In this document: positions 1 through 6,201 of the stretch, piece after piece | Position numbering within the stretch: position 1 is the stretch's first letter | How the letters are laid out: each line of letters starts with the position of its first letter | Origin: Bacteroidales bacterium | GTDB taxonomy: Bacteria > Bacteroidota > Bacteroidia > Bacteroidales > P3 | Assembly (NCBI GenBank): GCA_017632095.1 | Contig: JAGBSA010000216.1 | Span: 1-6,201 of the forward strand | DNA length: 6,201 nt | Reading direction: 5' to 3' | Notes under the pieces: model-generated | The model's database searches: none | Told to the model about the DNA's origin: nothing | The model's input: only the letters and a program-made list of their open reading frames with translations | Program-made: the position numbers and the translations under genes

Positions 1-1658
1 AGATGAAAGTGGAAAAACTGCTCTTTGCACAATCGTTAGAACGTAATACAATAGAGGCATATAAAGAATACTTGGAACAATATCCCGATGGAGCATACAG
101 CAAGTTAGCAAAACAAAGGTTAGACGAAGTATTATATCTCAGAGTCTCGCAATCGGGAAAAATAAGTGATTTATCACAATTCTTGTATGAGTATAAAAAT
201 CACCCAGATTGGAATTCGGTGTTTAGGCAGTTGAGAAGAGTTACCTTGTCGCAACTTTCCATACTTGGAATGAAAACTTTGAATGATTTAGAAGAAAATG
301 CAGAACTTTTAGATAGGTTTACAAGAGCCTATGTTGTAGATACAAGGAAATCAACCATAGATACACTTTTGACATATTTCCCTTCCATGGCAAGCAATTC
401 AAGTGTTCAAAAAGCACAACAGCAAAACAAGAAAATAGAACAGCTTTTGGCAAAAGCGAATCTTGAAAATAGTGACTTAAAATCAAATAAAACGCTATTC
501 ACTCTTGAAGGTAATAGTCAGTCTTTTGCATTGGTGGAAAAATATCTTCGTCAGCATGCAAACACAAAAGGATTCCAAAAGCAGATTTATTCTCCGCTTA
601 CTCTGAATCTTCAACAATCGAAACTACTGCCTCTTTACATAGAATTAAGAGAGTATCCCGAAGTAAGAGAACCTATTGTCGTAGATCAAGAACTTATATC
701 TATGCACTCGGTAGACGGATTCGCTTATGAAACATCTTTGTCTAATGAGGATATATATGGATTGGTGTATAATACAACGGCAAGTTTAGATACGATTTTG
801 CTGCCCAAACCAGTCAATACAAGATATGTAGAAACTGCACCTATGTTGTCATTAGACAAAAAGATACTTTATTTTTCATCAGATGCAGGAGTAAATCATG
901 GAGGCTTGGATATATATGCTTCTCATAGGGAAGACATAAATCGTTGGGACAATTGGAGTGAGCCGATTCTTTTAAGTGAAGAGATAAACAGCCCTTATGA
1001 CGATGTGGTATTAGAGGTTGGAGAAAAAGAATTAGTGGTAGGTAATAATAAATCCTCAGACAAAAAAGTCTGTATTTTCGATCAAGAATTGGAATTCATA
1101 GATGGCTATTTGTTAAATCAAAGTGGAAGATTCTTAAAAGGAGAGATACTAATCTTAGATTCGCTTACATTAGATACACTCTTTATTACACATAGCAATA
1201 ACAAAGGATACTTCGCCTATATTAAGCCCGAGCAACCTTATTGTTTGCATACGCAGATGAATAATCACATAAACTTCTTTTCAAATGATAATTCGCAGGT
1301 TATAGTTCATAGTATAGAGGATTTGATTTCAACAAAGAAGTTGTTTATTGCTGAAAGCCCATTTAGTGATAAAAAACGCGAACAACTAACTCTAAAAGGT
1401 AAACGGGAAATTGAGTACTTTGCCGCAAGCATTAAAAATATTAACTATACCGTTACAATATCTGTACATGTGCATACAGAATCCAAATCGGAGAAAGCTG
1501 AGAAAGTTTCAATAGCTCAGGCAGATATAATCGCAAATCTGTTGATTAAAAGTGGTATCCCGAAAGATAAAATCATCATAGTCGGATATGGAGATAAAAG
1601 CCCTTTGATTGGTTGGGAGGGAAAAGACAGAATAGAAATCGGATTTTTGAATAATTGA
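1..1658 (+). CDS. OmpA-family envelope protein with PD40-like repeat, probably 5'-truncated by the window edge
   Basis: The frame is open from the window edge to TGA at 1656-1658. The first ATG, at 3, gives 551 residues. No signal peptide or lipobox follows it, and the protein begins inside a TPR-like helical segment (about 1-45, with NTIEAYKEYLEQYPDG), so the true start is probably upstream and these residue numbers are relative. Next comes a long helical, glutamine- and lysine-rich stretch (about 50-190). A PD40/WD40-like blade follows at about 279-334 (LSLDKKILYFSSDAG, GGLDIY, WDNWSEPILLSEEINSPYDD). A carboxypeptidase-regulatory or CNA-B-like beta segment lies at about 367-416 (GRFLKGEILILDSLTLDT, then NKGYFAYIKP). 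The C-terminus, about 453-550, is OmpA-like (HTES, GIPKDKIIIVGYGDKSP, KDRIEIGF). Relatives are periplasm-facing outer-membrane or secretion-associated proteins. Here the usual peptidoglycan-contacting Asp and Arg appear replaced by Glu493 and Gln506. The exact role is unknown. Gene ends immediately before a strong terminator. Confidence 0.8.
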   Translation, partial: MKVEKLLFAQSLERNTIEAYKEYLEQYPDGAYSKLAKQRLDEVLYLRVSQSGKISDLSQFLYEYKNHPDWNSVFRQLRRVTLSQLSILGMKTLNDLEENAELLDRFTRAYVVDTRKSTIDTLLTYFPSMASNSSVQKAQQQNKKIEQLLAKANLENSDLKSNKTLFTLEGNSQSFALVEKYLRQHANTKGFQKQIYSPLTLNLQQSKLLPLYIELREYPEVREPIVVDQELISMHSVDGFAYETSLSNEDIYGLVYNTTASLDTILLPKPVNTRYVETAPMLSLDKKILYFSSDAGVNHGGLDIYASHREDINRWDNWSEPILLSEEINSPYDDVVLEVGEKELVVGNNKSSDKKVCIFDQELEFIDGYLLNQSGRFLKGEILILDSLTLDTLFITHSNNKGYFAYIKPEQPYCLHTQMNNHINFFSNDNSQVIVHSIEDLISTKKLFIAESPFSDKKREQLTLKGKREIEYFAASIKNINYTVTISVHVHTESKSEKAEKVSIAQADIIANLLIKSGIPKDKIIIVGYGDKSPLIGWEGKDRIEIGFLNN

Positions 1659-1659
1659 T

Positions 1660-1693
1660 AAAAAAAGCAGGTAAAACACCTGCTTTTTTTTTT
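1660..1693 (+). terminator. Strong rho-independent terminator after the OmpA-family gene
   Basis: The stem is GCAGGT (1667-1672) pairing with ACCTGC (1678-1683) around an AAAAC loop. It is followed by ten T residues (1684-1693). Seven A residues before the stem (1660-1666) extend the pairing into the T tract, so the structure is symmetric and could also stop transcription on the minus strand. It begins one base after the stop codon and insulates lpxC from upstream transcription. Confidence 0.92.
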
Positions 1694-1760
1694 ATTTGCT
1701 CACCCGTATATAATTAAGAATTTCATCATTTTAAGTCTTGTAGAAATACTTCTTGATTTT

Positions 1761-1810
1761 AATTTTCTAAAACAAAGAAAGAAAAAATTAAATCTTTGTT
1801 TTAGAAAATT
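1761..1810. repeat. Perfect 18-bp inverted repeat upstream of the lpxC promoter
   Basis: The left arm AATTTTCTAAAACAAAGA (1761-1778) is exactly complementary to the right arm TCTTTGTTTTAGAAAATT (1793-1810), with a 14-nt A-rich spacer. Pairing can extend outward by four more positions (1757-1760 with 1811-1814) through one T-G wobble and three T-A pairs. The repeat has no T tract after it and ends about 32 bp before the -33 element of the lpxC promoter. It should therefore lie outside the lpxC transcript and, if functional, act as DNA, for instance as an operator or cruciform. Function is unknown. Confidence 0.8.
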
Positions 1811-1824
1811 GAAACCAAGTTTCA
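1810..1824. repeat. Small inverted repeat abutting the 18-bp repeat
   Basis: TGAAAC (1810-1815) and GTTTCA (1819-1824) form a perfect 6-bp inverted repeat with a 3-nt CAA loop. It directly follows the right arm of the larger repeat and lies about 19 bp before the lpxC -33 TTG. It may be a small regulatory half-site pair or simply chance in AT-rich DNA. Confidence 0.35.
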
Positions 1825-1842
1825 TTAAAGCCGAATCAATAA

Positions 1843-1873
1843 TTGGTTATATCAAATAATCTTTCTATCTTTG
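1843..1873 (+). promoter_or_regulatory. Bacteroidota-type promoter of lpxC/fabZ-lpxA
   Basis: The -7 box TATCTTTG (1866-1873) matches the Bacteroidota consensus TAnnTTTG exactly. A -33 TTG lies at 1843-1845, 20 bp upstream, which is the usual spacing. Transcription is expected to start at about 1877-1880, only some 9-12 nt before the ATG at 1889. The sequence CTATCTTTGCAC here (1865-1876) recurs unchanged at the enolase promoter. Confidence 0.82.
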
Positions 1874-1888
1874 CACATTGAAAATATT

Positions 1889-3277
1889 ATGGAAAGACAG
1901 AATACAATAAATAATCCGATTGAGCTATCTGGCAGAGGCCTTCATACAGGTAAAATGGTGGTTGCAAGATTGGTGCCTGCAGAAGCAAACAATGGTATAG
2001 TTTTCAAAAGAATAGACTTGGAAAATATGCCGATTATTAAGGCCGATGCTACATTGGTTAAAGATACTTCAAGAGGTACGGCATTGGAAAAAGATGGCGT
2101 CAGAGTATGTACAGTAGAGCATTTGATGGCTGCTTTATATGCTTTGATGATAGACAATGTTGTAGTTGAATTGGACGGAGAGGAAGTGCCTATTTTAGAT
2201 GGTAGTTCACGTTTATGGGTAGAGGCGATAGAGAAAAGTGGAATCAAAACCTTAGATGCTCCTCGTAAGTATTATACATTAAGAGAGACTGTTGTATATT
2301 CTGAACCTGAAAAAGGTATTGAACTATTAGCTATGCCGTATGATGGATTCAGAGTTGATATAGCAATAGATTTTGCAACTAAAGCGATAGGTGCACAATT
2401 GGCTGAATTGAAATCGTTTGACGAATTCAAAACGGATTTTGCTCCTTGTCGCACATTTGTTCTGCTAAGTGAGATAGAGCAACTGTTGAATGCTAATTTG
2501 ATTAAAGGCGGAGACTTAGACAATGCGTGGATTTTTGTGGATAAAGTCTTGGAAGAAAAACAAATTAACCATATTGCAGAAGTCTTTGGCAAAGATCCTA
2601 CTCAGATTAAAGTAGAACAAGGTGTGTTGAACACCATAAAGCCACATTTCGATAATGAACCTGCACGTCATAAGTTGCTTGACTTTATTGGCGATATTGC
2701 ACTTGCAGGAAAATATATTAAAGCCCGATTTATAATCAAGAAACCGGGACATAGAGTAAATAATTGTTTATCACGAAAAATTAAAACTATTATGGAGGAT
2801 ACAAATAAAGCACCTTACTATGATCCAAACAAAGAACCTGTGTTTGATATAAAGGCTATAAAGAATTTATTGCCTCACAGATTCCCAATGTTACTTGTTG
2901 ATAAAGTTATCGAAATAGGAGAAGACTATGTTGTTGGTTTGAAGAATGTAACAGGAAATGAAGATTTCTTCAACGGACACTTCCCTGAAGAACCTGTAAT
3001 GCCGGGAGTATTGGTTGTAGAGGCTTTGGGACAAACAGGAGGGATTCTTGTATTGAAGGATATAGAAGATCCGGAAAACTACAGTACCTATTTCATGAAG
3101 TTTGATGAAGTTAAATTCCGCAATAAAGTAGTTCCGGGAGACACATTGTTGTTAAAACTCCAATTGTCAGAGCCTGTGCGTCGTGGAATCGTTAAGATGA
3201 AAGGTACAGCTTACGTTGGCGATAAGGTAGTTGTTGAAGCCTCTATGATGGCTCAAGTTGCTAAAACAAAAAAATAA
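1889..3277 (+). CDS. lpxC/fabZ: Bifunctional UDP-3-O-acyl-GlcNAc deacetylase / 3-hydroxyacyl-ACP dehydratase (LpxC-FabZ fusion)
   Basis: This 462-residue cytoplasmic fusion enzyme combines two activities. The LpxC part (about 1-300) is the Zn-dependent deacetylase that commits UDP-3-O-acyl-GlcNAc to lipid A. It shows SGRGLHTGK near the start, TVEHLMAA with Glu77 and zinc ligand His78, zinc ligands His261 and Asp265 in HKLLDFIGD, and His288 in GHRVNN. The FabZ part (about 319-462) dehydrates 3-hydroxyacyl-ACP in fatty acid synthesis. It shows LPHRFPMLLVD, FNGHFPEEPVMPGV with catalytic His364, and Glu378 in VEALGQTGG. Fusion of these two enzymes is well known in Bacteroidota. ATG 1889 is chosen over the longer frame from TTG 1871 because that TTG is inside the -7 box, and because MERQNTI aligns with the N-terminus of E. 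coli LpxC (MIKQRTL). There is no clear Shine-Dalgarno; the leader is A/T-rich. Six bases separate it from lpxA, so the two are probably cotranscribed. Confidence 0.97.
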   Translation: MERQNTINNPIELSGRGLHTGKMVVARLVPAEANNGIVFKRIDLENMPIIKADATLVKDTSRGTALEKDGVRVCTVEHLMAALYALMIDNVVVELDGEEVPILDGSSRLWVEAIEKSGIKTLDAPRKYYTLRETVVYSEPEKGIELLAMPYDGFRVDIAIDFATKAIGAQLAELKSFDEFKTDFAPCRTFVLLSEIEQLLNANLIKGGDLDNAWIFVDKVLEEKQINHIAEVFGKDPTQIKVEQGVLNTIKPHFDNEPARHKLLDFIGDIALAGKYIKARFIIKKPGHRVNNCLSRKIKTIMEDTNKAPYYDPNKEPVFDIKAIKNLLPHRFPMLLVDKVIEIGEDYVVGLKNVTGNEDFFNGHFPEEPVMPGVLVVEALGQTGGILVLKDIEDPENYSTYFMKFDEVKFRNKVVPGDTLLLKLQLSEPVRRGIVKMKGTAYVGDKVVVEASMMAQVAKTKK

Positions 3278-3283
3278 GATGCT

Positions 3284-4069
3284 ATGAACGAGCAACTTTC
3301 ATTCATTCACCCTGATGCCAAGATTGGTAAGAATGTAAAGATTGAACCATTCGCTGTTATCTATGAAGACGTTGTCATAGAAGATGATTGTTGGATAGGA
3401 CCTCATGTTACAATTTTCCCAGGTGCAAGAATAGGAAAAGGTTGTAAGATTTTCCCAGGTGCAAGTATTTCTGCTGTTCCTCAAGATTTGAAATATGCAG
3501 GAGAGTACACTACTTGCGAAATCGGATGTAATAATGTAATCCGAGAATATGTAACAATAAATAAGGGAACTGCTGCAAATGGTAAGACCGTTATTGGAGA
3601 TAATAATCTGATTATGGCATATGCTCATGTGGCTCATGATTGTGTTCTTGGAAGTAATTGTATTCTTGCAAATTCTGCAACATTGGCAGGACATATCACA
3701 GTAGATGATTTTGCGATAATAGGAGGGCAGTCGGCTATTCATCAATTTACAAGAATTGGAAAGCATGTTATTTTGATGGGAGGCTCACTTGTGGATAAGG
3801 ATATTCCGCCTTATGTTAAGGGAGGTAAGTTCCCTGTGTCTTATTGTGGAGTTAATTCTGTCGGATTGAGCAGACGTGGATATTCTCAAGAGACTATAAA
3901 TAATATTCAAAGCCTTTATAGAATTGTTTTCCAAAAAGGATTGACTTATACTAATGCTTTGGAGGAATTGAAGCAAGAACCGCAATCTGTAGAGAGAGAT
4001 GAGATAATTGCTTTCATGGAATCGGCAGATAGAGGTTTGATGAAAGGTTTTACATCTGTTAGAAGATAA
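3284..4069 (+). CDS. lpxA: Acyl-ACP--UDP-N-acetylglucosamine O-acyltransferase
   Basis: LpxA carries out the first step of lipid A synthesis, moving a 3-hydroxyacyl chain from ACP to the 3-OH of UDP-GlcNAc in the cytoplasm. At 261 residues it matches the usual family length (262 in E. coli). Residues about 7-180 are hexapeptide repeats of a left-handed beta-helix (for example IGKNVKIEPFAVI and IFPGARIGKGCKIFPGA). The catalytic histidine is His118 in YAHVAHDCVLG. Other family motifs are REYVTINKGT (87-96), HQFTRIG (153-159) and DIPPYV (173-178). The helical C-terminal part starts around VGLSRRGYS (193-201). It begins 6 nt after the lpxC/fabZ stop with no good Shine-Dalgarno, which suggests translational coupling. 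lpxC acts on its product, and the fused FabZ handles the same 3-hydroxyacyl-ACP class that it uses as donor. Confidence 0.97.
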   Translation: MNEQLSFIHPDAKIGKNVKIEPFAVIYEDVVIEDDCWIGPHVTIFPGARIGKGCKIFPGASISAVPQDLKYAGEYTTCEIGCNNVIREYVTINKGTAANGKTVIGDNNLIMAYAHVAHDCVLGSNCILANSATLAGHITVDDFAIIGGQSAIHQFTRIGKHVILMGGSLVDKDIPPYVKGGKFPVSYCGVNSVGLSRRGYSQETINNIQSLYRIVFQKGLTYTNALEELKQEPQSVERDEIIAFMESADRGLMKGFTSVRR

Positions 4070-4102
4070 GATATCTATTTGTTAAAATATAAATAAAGGA
4101 AT

Positions 4103-4143
4103 AAAGGGTGAGATATGGACTTTGTGTTTTTATCTTACCCTTT
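4103..4143 (+). terminator. Candidate terminator hairpin after lpxA
   Basis: AAAGGGTGAGATA (4103-4115) pairs with TATCTTACCCTTT (4131-4143), 13 bp with one G-U wobble and a 15-nt loop. Further weak pairing is possible outward (4099-4102 with 4144-4147). The stem begins 34 nt after the lpxA stop. The following bases (TTTGTTTG) are only moderately T-rich, so termination may be partial. It is also compatible with a processing or stability hairpin in an lpxA to nucleoid-protein transcript. Confidence 0.55.
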
Positions 4144-4165
4144 GTTTGTGCCGATTGATTATTGT

Positions 4166-4171
4166 AAAGGA
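4166..4171 (+). promoter_or_regulatory. Shine-Dalgarno-like AAAGGA before the NdpA-like gene
   Basis: AAAGGA lies 8 nt before the ATG at 4180. It is the clearest ribosome-binding sequence in the window, since the lpxC and lpxA starts have none, and it supports the chosen start. Confidence 0.5.
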
Positions 4172-4179
4172 TTAAGATT

Positions 4180-5223
4180 ATGATAACTTGTGATGATGCA
4201 GTGATTGAAAAAATGGTTTTGCATAAAGTTGGGAACAAGGTGAATAATGAACCATTGAAACTTTCAAAATCGGAATTTGTCCTTCATGGAGAAATAAGCA
4301 ATATTTTGTTGAAGTATTTTACGGGTAGTTTTCGCTCGCCTTTGACTTATCGTTTGGCAGGAGAAGATGGAGTTTCTGGAAATAAAATAGGTCGACTGGT
4401 TAAAGAAATTTTTGCAGATAAGGGTGAGTTATATTCAAAGAGTGTTGAGATTGCAAAGTTGCTTTATGATGTTTCCGAACATCCAAATATAAAATCGGGC
4501 GAACTTTATATTGTTCTTTTGAGTCGTTGTTTTGTTGAAGGAGAAACAGTTGATGCAATTGGTATATTCAAATCGGAAAACAAAGAAACCTATTTGAAAG
4601 TCTTTCCTCAAGGCGATGGTTTTGATATAGAAAGCGATAGTGGAATTAATATCAACAAACTCGATAAGGGCTGTATTATATATAATAAGGAAGCAGAGGA
4701 AGGATATATTGCTCAGGTAGTTGATGTTGCTAATCGTGGAACTGAAGCTGCTTTTTGGGTGGATAACTTCCTTGCATTGCAACAAAGACAAGATTCTTAT
4801 TTCAATACACAGCATACAATCGATATGTGTAGAGGTTTTGTTTCTGAATATCTGCCAACAGAATATGAAATGAATAAAGCGGATCAAGCAGAGTTTTTGT
4901 CGAAAACAGCAGACTTCTTTCGGGAATATAATCAATTTGATATGGATCGCTTTGGTGATGAAGTGATGGAAAGTGATGAGTTGAAACAATCGTTTAAGGA
5001 TTATAAGGAGCAGTATGAAAGAGATTTTGATGTTGATTTGGCTGATAACTTTACATTAAACGAAGCAGCGTTTCGAAAAGGTCAGAGGTATTTTCGTTCA
5101 GTTATGAAATTGGATAAAAATTTCACTGTCTATATACACGGAGCTAGGAATAGGGTTGAGCAGGGAGAAGATGAGGAAACTGGGTTGAAATATTATAAGT
5201 TCTTGTACGAACATGAGAATTAG
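4180..5223 (+). CDS. Nucleoid-associated protein, NdpA/YejK (NA37) family, Bacteroidota-type
   Basis: This 347-residue protein resembles the 37-kDa nucleoid-associated family (E. coli YejK/NdpA, 335 residues) in length, in lacking a signal peptide or membrane segment, and in segment order. The match is by recalled family pattern and is diverged from the E. coli protein. Recognisable segments are IEKMVLHKVGNK near the start (9-20), a central beta-rich part with SGELYIVLLSRCFVEGE (106-122), the conserved-looking AAFWVDNFLALQQRQD (190-205), a charged helical region (about 230-300) and a C-terminal MKLDKNFTVYIHG (309-321). YejK binds the nucleoid in E. coli, but the function of the Bacteroidota homologues is not established. 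ATG 4180 is supported by AAAGGA 8 nt upstream. Flanking gaps of 110 and 105 nt suggest a separate unit, though I see no convincing promoter of its own, so readthrough from lpxA past the 4103-4143 hairpin is possible. Confidence 0.75.
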   Translation: MITCDDAVIEKMVLHKVGNKVNNEPLKLSKSEFVLHGEISNILLKYFTGSFRSPLTYRLAGEDGVSGNKIGRLVKEIFADKGELYSKSVEIAKLLYDVSEHPNIKSGELYIVLLSRCFVEGETVDAIGIFKSENKETYLKVFPQGDGFDIESDSGININKLDKGCIIYNKEAEEGYIAQVVDVANRGTEAAFWVDNFLALQQRQDSYFNTQHTIDMCRGFVSEYLPTEYEMNKADQAEFLSKTADFFREYNQFDMDRFGDEVMESDELKQSFKDYKEQYERDFDVDLADNFTLNEAAFRKGQRYFRSVMKLDKNFTVYIHGARNRVEQGEDEETGLKYYKFLYEHEN

Positions 5224-5257
5224 AGTGAAAGAAGAATATTTTTTTTGAATATTGCTT

Positions 5258-5288
5258 ATGCTGATTTGCGAAAAAAATACTATCTTTG
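5258..5288 (+). promoter_or_regulatory. Bacteroidota-type promoter of the enolase gene
   Basis: TATCTTTG (5281-5288) is a perfect TAnnTTTG -7 box. At the expected 20-bp spacing upstream the sequence is ATG (5258-5260) rather than TTG. Nearby TTGs (5252-5254 and 5266-5268) are spaced 26 and 12 bp from the box, so the -33 element is weak. Transcription would start at about 5292-5295, giving a leader of roughly 34-37 nt. Confidence 0.72.
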
Positions 5289-5325
5289 CACTTCATTTAA
5301 TTAGGAATTAAAAATATAGGAATAG

Positions 5326-6201
<876 letters not shown>

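Noticed and set aside
1761..1810. Inverted repeat as part of a CRISPR array or as a terminator
   Set aside because: There are no further regularly spaced copies, no G/C in the stem beyond two pairs, and no T tract after it.
1871..1888. N-terminal extension of lpxC from TTG 1871
   Set aside because: The TTG is part of the promoter -7 box, and family alignment starts at the ATG at 1889.
1942..2752. Three minus-strand open frames opposite lpxC
   Set aside because: They lie wholly inside a well-supported gene, encode no recognisable protein, and have compositions expected of antisense reading.
3299..3985. Minus-strand open frames opposite lpxA
   Set aside because: They are Cys/Ser/Ile-rich shadows of the hexapeptide-repeat gene with no family resemblance.
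4122..4144. Possible promoter for the NdpA-like gene (TTG, then TACCCTTTG)
   Set aside because: The -7 box has one base too many between TA and TTTG, the spacing to TTG is only about 11 bp, and it overlaps the hairpin.
4435..4989. A 184-codon minus-strand frame opposite the NdpA-like gene
   Set aside because: It is very rich in Ile, Phe and Cys, as expected from antisense of an AT-rich gene, with no promoter or ribosome-binding site seen.
5235..5253. AATATT repeats around a T run after the NdpA-like gene as a terminator
   Set aside because: The stem would be six A/T pairs only, with the T run in the loop instead of after the stem.

Overview
The window reads as chromosomal housekeeping DNA from an AT-rich member of the Bacteroidota, most likely Bacteroidales (the order-level placement is inference). 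Three things support this. LpxC and FabZ are fused into one protein, a hallmark of that phylum. Two promoters carry the Bacteroidota -7 box TAnnTTTG, both as TATCTTTG. The first gene combines PD40, carboxypeptidase-regulatory-like and OmpA-like segments, a layout typical of Bacteroidota envelope proteins. All recognisable genes are on the + strand.

Layout. (1) Positions 1-1658 hold the 3' part, or nearly all, of an envelope protein gene ending in a degenerate OmpA-like domain, followed by a strong intrinsic terminator (1660-1693). (2) Positions 1694-1888 are an AT-rich intergenic stretch with a perfect 18-bp inverted repeat, a small second hairpin and the lpxC promoter. (3) Positions 1889-4069 hold the two-gene unit lpxC/fabZ-lpxA, with a 6-nt gap between the genes, followed by a hairpin (4103-4143) that may be a terminator. 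(4) Positions 4180-5223 encode a protein resembling the 37-kDa nucleoid-associated (NdpA/YejK, NA37) family. (5) A second TATCTTTG promoter precedes the enolase gene, which starts at 5329 and runs off the window end; its first 291 codons are present.

How the genes relate. LpxA acylates UDP-GlcNAc, and the LpxC half of the fusion then commits that product to lipid A by deacetylating it. The FabZ half dehydrates 3-hydroxyacyl-ACP, the same class of molecule that LpxA uses as acyl donor. The lpxC/fabZ-lpxA unit therefore sits at the branch point between phospholipid and lipid A synthesis. The OmpA-like protein is probably an unrelated envelope component. The NdpA-like protein and enolase appear to be independent units.

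I found no mobile element, CRISPR array, RNA gene or evident new multigene system. The most notable points are the perfect inverted repeat upstream of the lpxC promoter, the nearly leaderless lpxC transcript that fixes its start at 1889, and the loss of both canonical peptidoglycan-binding residues in the OmpA-like domain.
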